Source: Bombardia bombarda (lineage: Eukaryota; Ascomycota; Sordariomycetes; Sordariales; Lasiosphaeriaceae). From it: DNA of 64,000 nt. Position numbers and translations under genes: made by a program. The stretch's first letter is position 1. Each line of letters begins with the position of its first letter. The notes beneath the pieces were generated by a model. It was not told the origin of the DNA and did no database searches. It worked only from the letters and a program-made list of their open reading frames with translations. Below, one piece after another: positions 40,273 to 53,400 of the stretch. The stretch is taken from assembly GCA_030512295.1 (NCBI GenBank), contig JAULSR010000003.1, positions 1,612,001 to 1,676,000 of the forward strand, given 5' to 3'.

Positions 40273-41135
40273 TCTGTAGTTGGACGAATCATGGCTCATA
40301 TAGCCATCCATCCCTCCATCCATTCCATCCGGCAGCGGTCTTAGTCATAGCCTTCCCAAACGGTGCTCATCAGAGGCCAAGTCCAATAAGTTTGTCACCA
40401 AACGCTTGGGTGGTAAAAGTGGGGTTGTTGCCAGACTTACTGCTCCATGTTGTATCCGTAAGTTGACTTGTTGCTGTTGTTGCTGTTGAGCGGAACGGTG
40501 ACTTTGTTTTCGAGCCCGAAACATACACTCACTCCTACGTTACAGTAGGTAGCTTGTTGATCGGTTCTCCGTTTTAACAGACGGACAGACGACGAGGCAG
40601 AAGACAGCCATCCAGTAACATCAAGGTAACCGGCGGAACTTCCCACTATTTCTCTCTCCCCATATAGCCTGTACGTAGCTGGATACTACCCCCTTCTTCC
40701 CCAGACCAGACCAATCAAGCGACCAGGCAGCAGTGAAACAAAATACTCCGATGGGGCTCGCGGTGGGTTTTCTCTCGAAGCCTCGTCACTACATCCATAC
40801 ACCTGCCCTAACAGGGAATGATGTGTTGTAGTTGACGATGGGGGCTGTTGTTGTGTTGTATGTACTGCCAGGGTAGGGTAGGATAGGATAGGTACGTTAG
40901 GTGTGCGCAGGTGGCCTGCGGGCGCGGGCGCGGGGCGGCAATGCACAATGTGACTACCGGCCGGACAGATGTGATGTACCTAGGTAGGCATGTGTGTCTC
41001 ATTCCACGCTCTGTTCAAATGATCCTCCATGCTCGCTTGCGTATGAAGTTTCGATAATCCACCGAGTCCCACTGCTGGGTAGGTTGGTAGGTAGGTGTAT
41101 TGATGGATGGCTCGGCTCGGCTGTATACGGGCAGC

Positions 41136-41170
41136 ATGGTATGGTATGGTATGGTATGGTATGGTATGGT
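41136..41170 (+). repeat. (ATGGT)7 pentanucleotide repeat
   Basis: Seven exact copies, about 90 nt beyond the VFA1 stop codon. Confidence 0.9.
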
Positions 41171-41257
41171 ACAGTGTTATTGACACCCTTGTCGTATAAG
41201 GTAGGTAGGTGAGTCTACCCGACTGGAGTTGACTCGATCATCGGCGCCGTCCCCAGG

Positions 41258-41895
41258 CTAGGGCAGGTCTTTGGGGACCGATGGAAAGAAGTTTGGATCT
41301 CGTAACCTCTCGCGGTTGCGCTTAGCAATCTCGGCTTGTCTCTTTCTGTTCAGCCGCTGCTGGTAAAAGGTACTACAATACGATTAGGGCAACATGTCAG
41401 TATACGTGCATCCCGTTCAATAGCAGTTGAAGAATAAGCAACCAACCCCTTGAGTTCAAACACGCGCGGCTCTTGTTCCTCTTCCACCGGTGGTGGAGAC
41501 TTTGTTGCCGTCTCGTCCTTGGTGCTATCGTCCTTCTTCTTCTTGTCGTCCTCTTTGTCCTTATCCTTGTCCTTGTCCTTACTCTTATCGTCCTTCTTCT
41601 CCTTGTCTTCCTTCTCCTTCTCCTTCTCCTTCTTTTTCCTCTGCTTCTCCTCGTACTCCTTCTTGACGCGCTCGACCTCGGCCTCGAGATCGCGCTTCTT
41701 GCGGCCCTCGACGGCCGCCTGGTCGATCTTGGGGGTGCAGAAGCCCCTGTCCTTGAGGTGGGTTGGGCAGACGTAGAAGAAGTCCTTGTTCTCGGGCGTC
41801 ACCAGCACGCTCGAGCTCGGCCTGAAGCAGATATCGCACGGCTTGGCGCTCGTCTCTGCCACCTTGCGGTGTGTGTATACGTTGGGGAACGACAT
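41258..41895 (-). CDS. VFA1: Vfa1 (VPS4-associated protein 1, DUF1742)
   Basis: Two exons on the minus strand: 41895-41447 and 41372-41258, with a 74-nt intron carrying a CTGAC branch site; 187 residues. I start at the ATG giving MSFPNVYTHRKVAE, because the open frame upstream of it contains no other ATG. The N-terminus has a probable zinc-binding module, CDICFRPSS followed by FFYVCPTHLKD. A long Lys/Glu/Asp coiled or disordered stretch fills the middle, and the conserved basic tail NAEIAKRNRERL-like (here QAEIAKRNRERL) ends in NFFPSVPKDLP. In yeast, Vfa1 binds the MIT domain of Vps4 and stimulates this AAA ATPase in ESCRT-III disassembly at endosomes. It lies downstream of the histidine kinase on the same strand, with no functional link that I can see. 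Confidence 0.88.
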
Positions 41896-42376
41896 GGCCT
41901 CGGTTTGCGACTGGATTTGGTTGCGCGTTCTGAGCTTGAGTTGGGTGTCGAGCTTGAGGCTGATCGCCAAGTCGGGCGGCGGCTGTCAGTGCTAAGCTTC
42001 ACAAGCCGCGGGTTGTTGTGTTGGCGGGGTTGGCCCTGAGAGGACACTGTATTATACTGCGAGATGCACTGTATTTGCGTACTGTGCACCATACTGTGCA
42101 CGATTTAGACAGCAATAAGACACAATCTTGTATTTACGAAGTAAACAATAAACCCCCTGAATTCAAAACACTCACAAGCACCAAAGTCCAATCAAAACAA
42201 GTGTAATATAGTTATGTACTTTGTCTATACTATTTATTCATCTGTAGCAAAGCCTGGGTATATCGCTGCTATGCTGTTATGCTGCACAAGAAAAGGAGAA
42301 ACCAAAACCAACCACCCACACGCCAGCTACTCCTATCGCTCTTAAAGTTCAGATGTAGATACAACATTTGTTGCTG
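41896..42376. other. Histidine kinase 3' flank and VFA1 promoter
   Basis: A 480-nt spacer between two minus-strand genes. It must hold the 3' end of the kinase transcript and the VFA1 promoter. No specific site stands out. Confidence 0.5.
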
Positions 42377-45300
42377 CTATATACAAAGCCTCATCCCAAT
42401 CCATTTCATCCAATTCATGTCATTTGTGTATATCCGGCACGCCTGCCTTGAAATACGTAGCTCAAAGCTACACCCACGACCCCCTCCTCTCTCCTGCACC
42501 CGCCCTAGTCCCTCCCTCCTCCCCCCCGTCAGCAACTCCAACTCCTCATTCAACAAGCTCCTCACCTTCTCCAACTTGACCGGCTTCGTGAGGAACAAGT
42601 CCGAGCCGCTCGCAAACGCCTCGTTCCTGCTCAGTTCGCTGCTTAGCCCCGTGAGCGCAACAATCTTGCTCGCCGACACGCCCGCCTCGGCCTCCAGCTG
42701 CCGAATCTCCCGCGTCGCTTCAAAGCCATCCATGACGGGCATCGAGATGTCCATGAACACCATGTCGAATCTTCTCTGCCCTGGGGCCAGCGACCTCTCG
42801 TACTCGTGTACCGCCTCGAGGCCGTTGCAGGCGGTCGAAAAGGAGTGGTGCAGTTTCCGGACGACGGTCGTGAGCAGTGTCATGTTGATGGGGTTGTCGT
42901 CAACTAAGAGGAGATGACGTGCGTTTGCCTCTGGTTGTGGTTGTGACTGTGATGGGTTAGTCGTGCTTTGTGACGTTGGAGGGACAGGTTGTCCTGATGA
43001 TAATAGCTCTTGAGATCCAGATGTCGAGTTATTGTCAACTGAGTCTTCCCCATCCGAAACCAATTTTCCTCCCTGAGGCTGCAGTGGCGGACGTGACGGT
43101 AGCGTCAGGACGGATGAATCGGAGTCCTTGCGGAGGTCAGATGTGACTGGAGCTGAAGCTGCATTGACTTCTTCTTGTCCTGCAGCATTCTGTGTTTTCT
43201 CTAATTCCGTTCGGACGGCAGCGGCATTCTTGATATTAGCGGAAGCTGCCAGTGCCGAGGACAGCACCGAGGCAAGCTTCCTCGGGCCAATCGGGTGATG
43301 TAGGTGAAATCCGTGGTTTTTTGTGACCTCATCCTTCAAGCACGAGTCCGATCCGGCCCCTGAGCAAAGCACCACCAAGGGTGCGACGTCTGGGTATTCT
43401 TTCGGTGTCACAGGCCCATGACCTCGGTTCCCTATCATACTAGACAGGTTACCATCAAGAAAGTAGAGATCGGCCTGAGGGACAGGACAGTCTTTTGAAC
43501 CAGTAATCACTTCCATCCCAAGTGCCTCGCCAGCATTGATCCTCAGAGCTCGCTCCACTATCTTAGACCGGCCCAGCATCTCGCTCGTCACCTTCACGTC
43601 CAATTTTGACATGGCGATGTAGGCCTCAGGGGTGATGAGACACGCCGTTTTGCCCTTGATCCGATCGTAGCATGAGCTGTTAGTCGATAGTCGCCGTTCT
43701 TCATTGGCTGTTAACTGCAGAGCAGTGGGAGAACCAGGAATCTCTTCGTAAAGAGGGACTAAGACCTCAACAAGGGTTCCCACGCCCACGGAGCTTCTAA
43801 CATCGACGGCGCCTCCGAGACTCCTTGATAATTGCTGCACGATGCTCAAGCCCAGGCCCATGCCCGGAGAGTGGCTGTTTTCTTGCGAGAAGGGAGTAAA
43901 CAGCTGGTACTTGAGGTAATCCGAACTCATACCCCAGCCCGTATCCTCAACCGAGAAGCAAATTTTCTCACGTACAGTGCCTGACTTGTCTTGTCTTTGC
44001 ACCATCTTGAGGCCCACCTCGATTCGACCGGATGAGGTATACTTCAGGGCGTTGCCGAAAATATTCATCACAACCCGCTTCCAGGCACCGATATTGACTG
44101 GCAGTTGCCAGGAAACTCCCGCCTCGATGTTGAGTATCACGAGCAGCGGTCGATCAGGAACCTCCTTCCCTGTGTTGGTGAATTCAGTCGAGTGTATGTC
44201 CTTGCGATGCATTGTCGACCTGGGTGCGTTCTCGAATAAATGGCTGATCTTCACAGCCTCCACCACATCTTCGACCAGTCCACCTAAATCAGTGATCTGT
44301 AAATTAATCCTAGGTGACCTGGTGCCCTTGCCGGCATCAATGACAATAGCATGATCAAGCAGATTGTTAAATGTGTCGAGCAGCGTTTGACCACATGAGT
44401 CGAGCATATCTAGTGTTGCCAGAAGCATGGGATCCGTGAGGCCTTCACGAAGCAGTTCGCTACTCGCCAGAATACCATGTAACGGGCTTCGCAGTTCGTG
44501 GCTGATAGACGAGACAAAATTAGACTTGGCTTGACTCGCGGCCAACGCCTCCAGTCGTGACACTTCAGCCATGACGGAATTGCCAAAGGCCGACACGAGG
44601 CTGATGTCTGTGTCGTCCACGGCTCGTGTTGGGTCAGCCACCCAGCCCAGCGCGGCGGCATACCAACATTCTCGCTGGAAATGCCAAAGCGGGAGGAAGA
44701 GCACATATTTGGCGGCAGGTAGAACTCGGAACAGCGTGTTGACATCGTTCCTCACGCGGGCACTGACGCCGTCCTGTTTACTTTTGAGGCCCGCGTACGC
44801 CTTTCCAATCCCATAACTCTCTTCAATAGGTCCAAACTCGTCTGCCGAAAAGACGTGACCTTGGGGGAACTCCCGGATGAACCTCTGGAGGGTTACTTCT
44901 GGAAGTCGGGTTTGAGATGACTGCAGAATTTCGCCCGTCTCATCGAGGGCAGACTGCACGATTGCTGCACAGAACGGGCCGACAGTCTCCTCATGTAATG
45001 AGTTGTCAGGGGCATCGGGAAGAAGCTGGTCTGACCTATCAGCATACGAGCTGGGCACAGCATCTAGAAACATGAGACCGTCTATGTTCATAGTCTGTCG
45101 TATTGTGGCTGCGGCTCGGAAGAAGGTCGACTTGATATTCGCGGAGCTGAGAAAGCCGTTGGCGTGTAGCTCATCAGTTTCCACCGACACAAGACCTGGG
45201 GATCTCTCGCCTGTCTCCGCAGCTGTCTCCCCCGTCATTACGAGTTCGTCTATCGGATTTGTTTCAATTTCATCTCGTGGTGTCGTTGGAGGGGTCTCGT

Positions 45301-46578
45301 CCGATTCCTTTCTGGCACGAGAAAATGGCGAAAGGACGGACTCAGACGACAGCAGCGAAGGATTTAGCGGCGGCGGCGACGGTTCATTCGAAACCACCGA
45401 GCCACTGAAATTACTATTTTGTCCAATGGCCTGGATCGAAGTCGTTGGCTCAGGCGAACCAACCGAACCACTGGAGTTGCTGGGTTGCCCCGCGGACTCG
45501 TCTGCGGTCAGTAGTTCACGAGAACCCACTGAGCCACTGCGAGTCGTATTGGTGGGCTTTCCGGTTGACCGGTCCGTAGACAACTCCGTGGGTGCGGTGC
45601 CAACGCTAGAGGAGGGATATGCCCTCTTTCGTGTCTTGTTCCGGGGTAGCGAAGGCAGAGTAGGCGCGGAGTTGTTGGTAAGGTCTGGCTCGTATCCGAT
45701 GAAATCACTGAGGCCGTTGATGAGCTGCTCGGAGCGATGTCGGCTCTGTTTCATCCTCATATTGTCAAGATGGGCCATTATGATATCTGCGATCTCGTTC
45801 AGGATGCCGACTGTCTTGTCGTTGTCGTAATCGTTTAACTTGTTATCGACGACGCAGTAGCTGCCCAAGCAATAACCCAGAGGAGAGATGAGCGGGACCT
45901 CTAAATAGGAGACGAACCAGGGCCAGGCTGTCACGTAGGATCTGTCCGCGTAGGCTGGATCGGTACGAAAGTCGTTGACGATATAGCGCGTCTTGTTGGC
46001 GATGACGTTTGGCCCGGTCCTAATCCACTCACCCGTCTCATCCATAAACGCCTTCATGGTGGTAGGGCAGACGCCCCAACATGCATCGAGTTTGGAAACA
46101 CCCAAGAAAGGGGCATCGCCTGGGTCGTTGCCATGTGAGGAGAGCATAGAGGTTCTCGTCGTCTCGCAGACAACATACTGATATTGTCGGTCGATGAGGG
46201 ATAGGAAGGAGCGATCGGTGTTGAGACGCAGGGTGCCCAGCTGGACGAGGGCATTAAGGACGGGATCGGCATTTGAAAATACTTTTGCTGGAGGTCCAGA
46301 GGGTAGTCCTGGAGGGAACGAGGCGGCAGAGAGGTATCTAATGTCGTGGTAACGCAGGCACTGGTCAGCGAGCGTGTCGGGATCTCCAAATGATGGCGGG
46401 GGGGGCAGGGCGCAACGCACGCTGCTATTTCGCGCTGACGGGCTCGCTCTGAACTTTCGACTTCGACTTCAAGGGGAGGGGGGACGTGGGCGGCATGAGA
46501 CTCGGCGAGAATGGCTAGCTGAGCCTTTACGGCAGCGTTGATGTCGCATGACGCATTGCCCGCGCAGTCGGCGAACAT
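42377..46578 (-). CDS. Hybrid histidine kinase, GAF-HisKA-HATPase-REC (one frame break)
   Basis: A 1,347-codon open frame lacks an early ATG. An overlapping frame from the ATG at 46578 (MFADCAGNASCDIN) supplies about 53 residues and must switch at the eight-G run 46398-46405. One extra base there gives 1,400 residues. Domain order: a GAF-like region (roughly 95-285); a Ser/Thr/Pro-rich linker; a phospho-acceptor H-box SHELRSPLHGIL (His about 694); an HATPase domain with N-box NIFGNALKYT, G1 DTGWGM, FTPFSQ and GMGLGLSI; a second linker; and a C-terminal receiver with VDDNPIN, phospho-acceptor Asp about 1277 in FMDISMPVMDG, and LTKPV. All catalytic motifs are intact. It has no membrane segment, so it is probably a cytosolic sensor feeding the Ypd1-Ssk1/Skn7 phosphorelay. 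The ligand and the fungal kinase class are undetermined. Confidence 0.92.
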
Positions 46579-48171
46579 GGTCGGTTGGCGAGAGTACCTT
46601 CGGTGTTGTTGAGGGACGGCGGCGGCGCGATTGGCGAAATCGGCGGCACTCAGTTCAAGGAACCTGTATTATGCGGCGCCCAGCAGGGATTCGCATGGTC
46701 GAGGGCTCAAGACGCTCGGGACGTTTGTGGTGGGATTGTTGGAACGAGGTGCATTTTTGACATGTATAGATATGTAGGTAAGATTGAATTCGACTGGATT
46801 GCGCTGAATTCCATCCAGCTTGGGTTGGTTGTGGTAATGAAGCGATGAGAGTCTGTAAAACAGTCGAGGGCCTAGATGGATGGATCTGCGCCAACTGCGG
46901 GGCGACAGGCACATTCGCCTGTTCCAAGGTTTTGGTCAAGCTTCTGTCCGTGTCCCCTGGCCCTGATTCTGACCCCACACCACACATAACAGGGCAGCGG
47001 TCAGTAGGGTCACTTTCCCTACGGTGATGCCGGTCGCATTCCACATTATTTGAGACTGATAAATGCCATCTACCTGAAATTGACATGTATCTATCTGAAT
47101 TTTTGATTCCTATGTTCGCAATGGTTAGCTGAGCTGTTCTCTCGAGACAGATTTTGGAATATTTAGATCAATCTTTCGGCTGGGCCTTCAATAACTGGAC
47201 TACCGAATTTGTGACCCTTATCTCGCTAAGCCCAAAATGACATCGCGAATCTTGAATAGGTCTAGTTTTTCTCCCCATATAGCCCTGAACCCGCATCATC
47301 GATCGTTCAGCCGAGGTTTTTGTCGCTTTGCCCTCGAATTTGTCCATCCTCTGTTGTCCATATTGAAAAAGCCCCGGTGCAGCCTTACGGCTTACCGTTG
47401 AGTCCATTGTGCGTCGGCCCCCATTGGGGCGGAGCAATTGGAATTGCTGGGCTATGTTTTTTCACTTTCTGAGTTTGATCCTCAAGCACTAGTGTAGGTG
47501 ACTTTCAGCATTCGGGGTCCGTGGTCTGCTTCAAACCGTCGCACCTTCCAGATCAGAGCATGGGTCCATCATGCGCTCTGAGGAAAGAAGATGGCAGGCG
47601 CATCCACAGCACGAGTAGGAGAAGATGGGACGAAGCTCCGAAGCTAAAGAAAAATGTTGAGATGGTTCCAAAGAAAAAATCTGGGATGAAATACACTTGA
47701 TCACTGGTATTCCGGTAATAATTTAATTTTCTTATTTACTTATCAATTCTCTCTCTGTTATGGAGAACTTTTCATGCTTTACTTTTTTACACGGGCTTCC
47801 CATCAACTACAATTACTTCGAGTCTAGTTCTCGTGAGATCAATGCTCATCCAAACTCTCGTCTCTCATCACTGATCTACACAAGGTCTTGATCATGGCAG
47901 GTCCAAAGTTGTGACATGGGACGCGCCATCCTCGCCCCTGGACCTAAGGAATCTTTCTAACCTAGGCTCATGATGTGTTTTCCCTTCTGTTTCTCCTTCT
48001 TCCTTCATGCATGCATGTCTGTTCATTATGAGCATCGATTCGATCCTGTGATCTTTGTTCTTTGCGCGGTGCGCCGCGTTTTTGACTTGGATTTCTTTCG
48101 TATTTTCCCAGTCTCTTCTCGCTCTCCCTCTAGATGCCTATCTGCCGTTCCGTCTAGATGGTGATCTCAAA
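46579..48171. promoter_or_regulatory. Divergent intergenic region, histidine kinase / 7TM gene
   Basis: A 1.59-kb region between the start codons of two divergently oriented genes, so both promoters must lie here. It becomes AT-rich at about 47,040-47,800. No open frame looks coding, and I could not assign specific factor sites. Confidence 0.5.
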
Positions 48172-49649
48172 ATGATTTCCCCAGAAACCCCATTTGGCCC
48201 ACTGGTCAACACTCTTCCAGTTGACATGTCTAGCAGTGCGGATGTGACCTCCGCTGAAGAGTCCACGGGCCCAAGACTTGTGGTTGCAGCATGGCTACTG
48301 GTGTCATTGTCTGGTCTCTTCCTTGCGTTGCGAATATACTGCAAGTTCCTAAAACACAGAGGACTGTGGTGGGACGACCATGTGCTTGTGGCCGCCTGGG
48401 TGAGTTGACTTGCTCTTGGAGGATTAGTATCATCATGTCTCAGGCCCCTCGCCAGGCAGGCTTTGCTGACCCATCACAGCTTACTCTAGTCGCAGGCACC
48501 ATCTTCGCCATGGCAAGCGTTAGATACGGCTTTGGAATGCATTATAGGAAAATCGACCCGGCCAATGTGCCTACAATCGGCCTGCTGAGTAACCTGTCGG
48601 GCTCGGCAGCCATTTTGGCTGCTGTCTGGAGCAAGACATCATTTGCCATGACCCTACTGCGCATTACCAAGGGCTGGACCAAAACCGCCGTCTGGCTGAT
48701 CATCGTTACCATGAACTTAGCCATGAGCACAAATGTAATCACGACGTGGCTTCAGTGCAGTCCGGTTTCCAAGGGCTGGGACGTGAGTGTCTCTGGGTCG
48801 TGCTGGGATCCAAAGGTCAACACGTACATTGCGGTATTTGCAGGGGGTGAGTGAATAAAGAATTGGCCAGCAGCTGCTCACTGTGACGGTACAGCTGACA
48901 TGATTCTCAGCTTACTCCGGTCTCATGGATATTGTTCTTGCACTACTGCCGTGGTCTGTTGTCTGGAGTTTGCAGATGAGAAAACAGGAGAAGATAGGCG
49001 TTGCTGTCGCAATGAGCATGGGTGTTTTGTAAGTACTTGACCATGGGATGTCACCTGAAGTTGCTCTGCTCCGCCCGCTAGGGTGTGTCACCTCAACTCC
49101 AGATGCACAGACTGACATGTAGGTGCAGCGCCGGTGGTGCGGCTTTTGTCAAATGCTCAACCATACCAACTTTGCTAGATGGCGACTTTACATGTTTGTA
49201 CCACCCATCAATGTTGTTATGTTTCTAACTTACGGGAACAAATTGAAGGGCTAACGCAGGCTTCGGCAACTCACCTAGTTGAAGGATACTACCTCGTTAT
49301 ATGGGGATCAGCGGAGGTGGCAATAACGATCATGGCTGCCTCGATCCCGATATTGCGTGTCCTGGTCCGGGAGGTCCAGGCGGCCACCCGGCGGAAATAT
49401 CGACACGGGATCGAGTCGGGCAGCGGCTTGAAGAAAACCTACCACAGTAATAACAGCAAGGTCAACAACAGTGAGGAAGCGGTATCACGATCCAATACCA
49501 TTCGTGTGACATGTAGCCACAAAGAGGGAAATCGAGGGCCGACCCACATCGGCGTCACCAAAGACGACGGCAATAGTCACACTGGTCATACAAGCACACG
49601 GGAGGGCCAGGCTGGGGCCATCGTGCAGATCCGGGAGATTACGGTCTGA
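48172..49649 (+). CDS. Fungal rhodopsin-domain 7TM integral membrane protein
   Basis: Five exons: 48172-48399, 48480-48846, 48911-49028, 49123-49193 and 49279-49649, giving 384 residues with phase kept throughout. All four introns have CTRAC-like branch sites. I count seven likely membrane segments, beginning near LVVAAWLLVSLSGLFLAL and ending near WGSAEVAITIMAASIPILRVL. The WDDHVLVAAW, KTSFAMTLLRIT, ALLPW and WGSAE motifs are those of the large fungal rhodopsin-domain family (SAT5/Pth11-like). The N-terminus is short and has no CFEM domain. The cytosolic tail is about 95 residues, polar and Ser/Asn/His-rich. Family members are proposed G-protein-coupled or surface sensors, but most have no proven ligand. 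Its divergent neighbour is a histidine kinase. Confidence 0.88.
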
Positions 49650-50480
49650 TATGATGAGCGAGTGGTTGATGATGAGATGGGGCTTAAGGTTTGACTGAGC
49701 ATCTTGGGTAACGTGGCATGATGGGACCAGCTGTGGAATACATGATCGTCGGCGACCTTCGAAAGCATTCATGGACCGTTCTTTCAGATATCATTGTCTC
49801 TTGGCACAATATAAAATTCACTACCCCTCGTGAAGCGGTCCGTATCCCACAGTATATAAACAATATCTGAATACTGACAAACTCAGAGATTCCATCTGGC
49901 AATTGTAGATGTTTTGAGAAGACTCAGTTCCCGTACGCGAGGCAGTTTCAAAACTAGATTGTCTGAACCAGACTGTAGCACACCAATTTCGTGCGCGGTG
50001 AGTGTGTGTGTTCAAGATGCCATCGAACGGCATCTTGTACCTCGCTGAGGTTTGGATGATGCCGTGTTGCCAAAGTCAACCTGGTCACCTAAGCACAAAA
50101 GGCAGCATAGCTTCCAAAATACTCAATTGTTACTCTCCACCGATACCAGTGGTCATAATAGGATATTTCATGTCGGAAATTTCACTTCACCGGTAATTTG
50201 GTAAACAGAGATGTTGGATGTCACGGTGGCCATTTGAAATGACAGCCTTTTTATAAAGCCCCGGTGCATTATGACAGTTTGTAAGATGTTTGAGTAGCCA
50301 AGATAGCCGTGGTGCTTCTTTCTACTCTTCCATGGTATATAGTCGCAACCCTTTGTTGTCTCACTCGCTCTTCTGTCAGCTCCATGTGCTTACCTTCTCC
50401 GTGTCTTGAACTTCTTCTCCATCCCCATAACCCCAAAGATCGTCTTTGATCGTCTGGTGGGCAGTCAATCCTTCTTCACA
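49650..50480. promoter_or_regulatory. Intergenic, with TATA-like sites before the protease
   Basis: Contains an inverted repeat CAAGATGCC-7 nt-GGCATCTTG (50013-50037) and two TATA-like elements, TATAAA at 50252-50257 and TATATAG at 50336-50342. The latter is about 140 nt before the protease start codon and is the better TATA candidate. Confidence 0.45.
50013..50037. repeat. 9-bp inverted repeat, 7-nt loop
   Basis: CAAGATGCC (50013-50021) and GGCATCTTG (50029-50037) are exact reverse complements. It sits about 360 nt past the 7TM stop codon, so it may lie in that gene's 3' UTR or beyond. Confidence 0.7.
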
Positions 50481-53400
50481 ATGACGAGACAAGTCTTCTT
50501 AGCTGCTCTTTCACTCATTCTTCACTCTGTATCGGCATCGCCTCGTCACGCCCATCATGCCCTCGCCATCACACCATCAGAGTCAACGTCAACACAAGAT
50601 GCCTTCCCCTCCATCCGCCCTAACGGAGACCAGTCACAGGATAAAGTTGTCCGGCTCTCCATGCGGCGCCGGCCTCCTGTGATGGTCAGCCGTGTTGTCA
50701 AAGAAGACGATGCCGTTCTTCCACCGACTCGTGTTGACAGTGTCGACGTAGTGGGACCACCAACACCATCAGCATCACCATCACAAGGACCCGTCCACGC
50801 CAACACAACGGCGATGTTCAAGGATGTGGCATATTCGATTCAAAGTATGCAGCTTATGTTCCTTGACCATTGCCATTACGCCATCTACATGTTCTAATAG
50901 CATTAACCGCAGTGTGGATTGGCACTCCGCCGCAGATGGTCATGCTCGATTTCGACACGGGCTCGTCTGAAACCTGGGTCGACCCGCCCTGCACCGAAAT
51001 GGAATCGTTTCCCCCATACGAAAAGCTTTGCCGCGAGATGGGCATATTTGTTCCGGAGCAGTCGAACACAGTGATTGATACCAACGGCACTTGCCCGAGC
51101 CATTGGATATTTTACGGCAGTGGCGAGACCTTCATCAAGTATTATCGGGATAAAATAACATTTAAAGGTGGGAACTTATCCGCTCTTACCTGCTGCGTAC
51201 CCCCCCTTATGGCACTCGACTTACCATGGCTAATCCAATGACACACTTTGGTGACTTAGATCCTCTTACTTTCTTCGAGATCTCATCAAATTTCCAGCTC
51301 GACAAGCCAGTCCAGTTTGGCGTGAGCATTTGGGCCGAGAACATGCCGGCGGGCCTGTTTGGCGCGGCCTACGGAATCGGATACAATCAGAATTATAGCT
51401 CAATTATTGACGAGATGCACGCTCAGGAACTGATTCAGGATAAAGATTTCAGTGTTGCCCTTGGGAGTGTTGATGAGGAACATGGTAAGCTCTACTATTA
51501 CTGTCTTTGTTCCTGTTTGCTACTGCTTCCAGAGAACGAGGCTTACGGTATCGAAAATAGGCGAGATACTCTTTGGTGGTATTGATCTTGGAAAGTTTTC
51601 TGGCCATCTACACCCAATCGATATTGCGTCTCAACTCAGCAGGGACATCGATGGCTACTACCGGTAAGAGAAACATGGCATCTCGGGAGAACTCAAAAGA
51701 CTGACTATGACACTTCTGTACAGATACTGGATCAATGTAACTTATATCGGTGTTACAGAGCCGGGATCCTGTGTCTCCATTCCTGTCACCAATTCCACCT
51801 TTGAAGAGCGCTTCCTGCCAGATACGGGCACAACCATGACATACATGCCTGCAGAGGCCCTCGACGGGATTCTCGAATTCTTCCCCGATGCTGAGTCAAG
51901 ACTTGGCTACGGCTATGAGGTCGATTGTGCTCATCTGGATGATGAAGGCACGGTTGACTTTGGCTTTGGCCCAGATGTGACCATCCGTGTACCCTACCGC
52001 GACTTCATCTACCAGATGCTGCCTGAGCTTGACCCAGACAGTCCTGAAGGAGAGGTAACTTGCATGCTGGGCGCTATTCCGACCGAGCAATTCTTCATCC
52101 TTGGTGACACATTCCTTCGAGCAGTTTATGGTACGTTCATGCTTTTTCTCGCTCTGGATGTTACCCCTGTTGTTTATTTACTACCCCTGACATAAAGCCC
52201 TGCCTGCGATCCCCTCAAACGAAACACTAATAACATTCGACAACAGCCGTCTTCCGCCAACAAGAACACAAAGTCTATCTCGCCCAATTAAAAGAATGTG
52301 ACTCAAACGTCGTCTCATCGCATGGCGACATCAGTCAACTGATGGGTGACTGCATCAGCCCTCTCGAGGGCCCGCCTGGAACACAACCGCTGGAGTTATA
52401 TGGACTTCCACCACCTCCTGAGCCGATATCAGAGCCAGTTCCATGCCCTATGATTTCCACAGGGACATACACCCCAGTAACATCTTCAACCGCCACCGGT
52501 ACTGCCTTTGTGAGCTTCGGAGATTCCGAACCGAACATGTTTCCCAAGCCTGCAATTCAGACGGGCAATCCCCACGACACCGATTTCAGCAAGCACGTAA
52601 AGTTTGACACCACGACAATTACATCCAGCTCAATTCCTGATAGTAGTACCTTCCGGCCCCGGAGCGTCCTCAGTTCTAGGGGTCACCAGGCTGGCGAGCC
52701 GGGTCCTTTTACAAACATCTCTCTTACTATTGAAGGGGGACACAGTGTGCTCCCTCGGCCGCCAGGCACCAATAGACCCATTCTAACCGGTTCCTCTAAT
52801 GTCTGGGCTACCGGCACTAGCACTGGTCCCAGATCGACTTCGACAAGTTCCCGTCTCTATCATCTCACCTCAAAGTCTCGTTTATCTATAATAAAATCTA
52901 CAAGTGTCGTCAACACGGTCACGGTACCGCCAGTCACGCTTGACACCACAACACTGAGCGAGACTACCATGACGTTGGTCACGGTTATGACAGATAAGAG
53001 TACGCCAGTGGCTGAATCGAGCCTCACAGCTGAGAGCGAGAGTGACTGCAGCAGCAGCAGTAGCAGCAGCCTCCGCTACCACCACCACACCCGCTCTTCA
53101 AGCACCCCTGACTATTCCTCGTCGAGCACGAGTGATGATGGATTTTACTCGTACTCCGAATTTTCGTTCTCCAGCACATCGAGCGACAAGTCTGAGACAG
53201 AGGAGTCAACATGGTACCCATTCAGCGATACAACCACAAACGATAAGCCGACCATCATCATCACATTCACCGAAACCATCACCGCGACATACACATATCC
53301 CGGTTCAGACACAACCACCGAGGGCACGTTCTCCTGGTCAACAGACACAGAAATCACAGATGACTGGCCAACCCCAACCTCTTCAGACCTTTGGCCAACA

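Larger units (their letters stand above)
33429..41257. other. 7.8-kb gene-poor gap between YVH1 and VFA1
   Basis: No supportable gene on either strand. It contains a GTACGAAGTAC-centred inverted repeat (34526-34547), a T23 tract (37717-37739), a CTGTG repeat (40231-40272), a pentanucleotide repeat (41136-41170) and several TACCTAGGTA-type motifs (34949, 38017, 40977). The small ORFs here are not recognisable. Confidence 0.55.
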
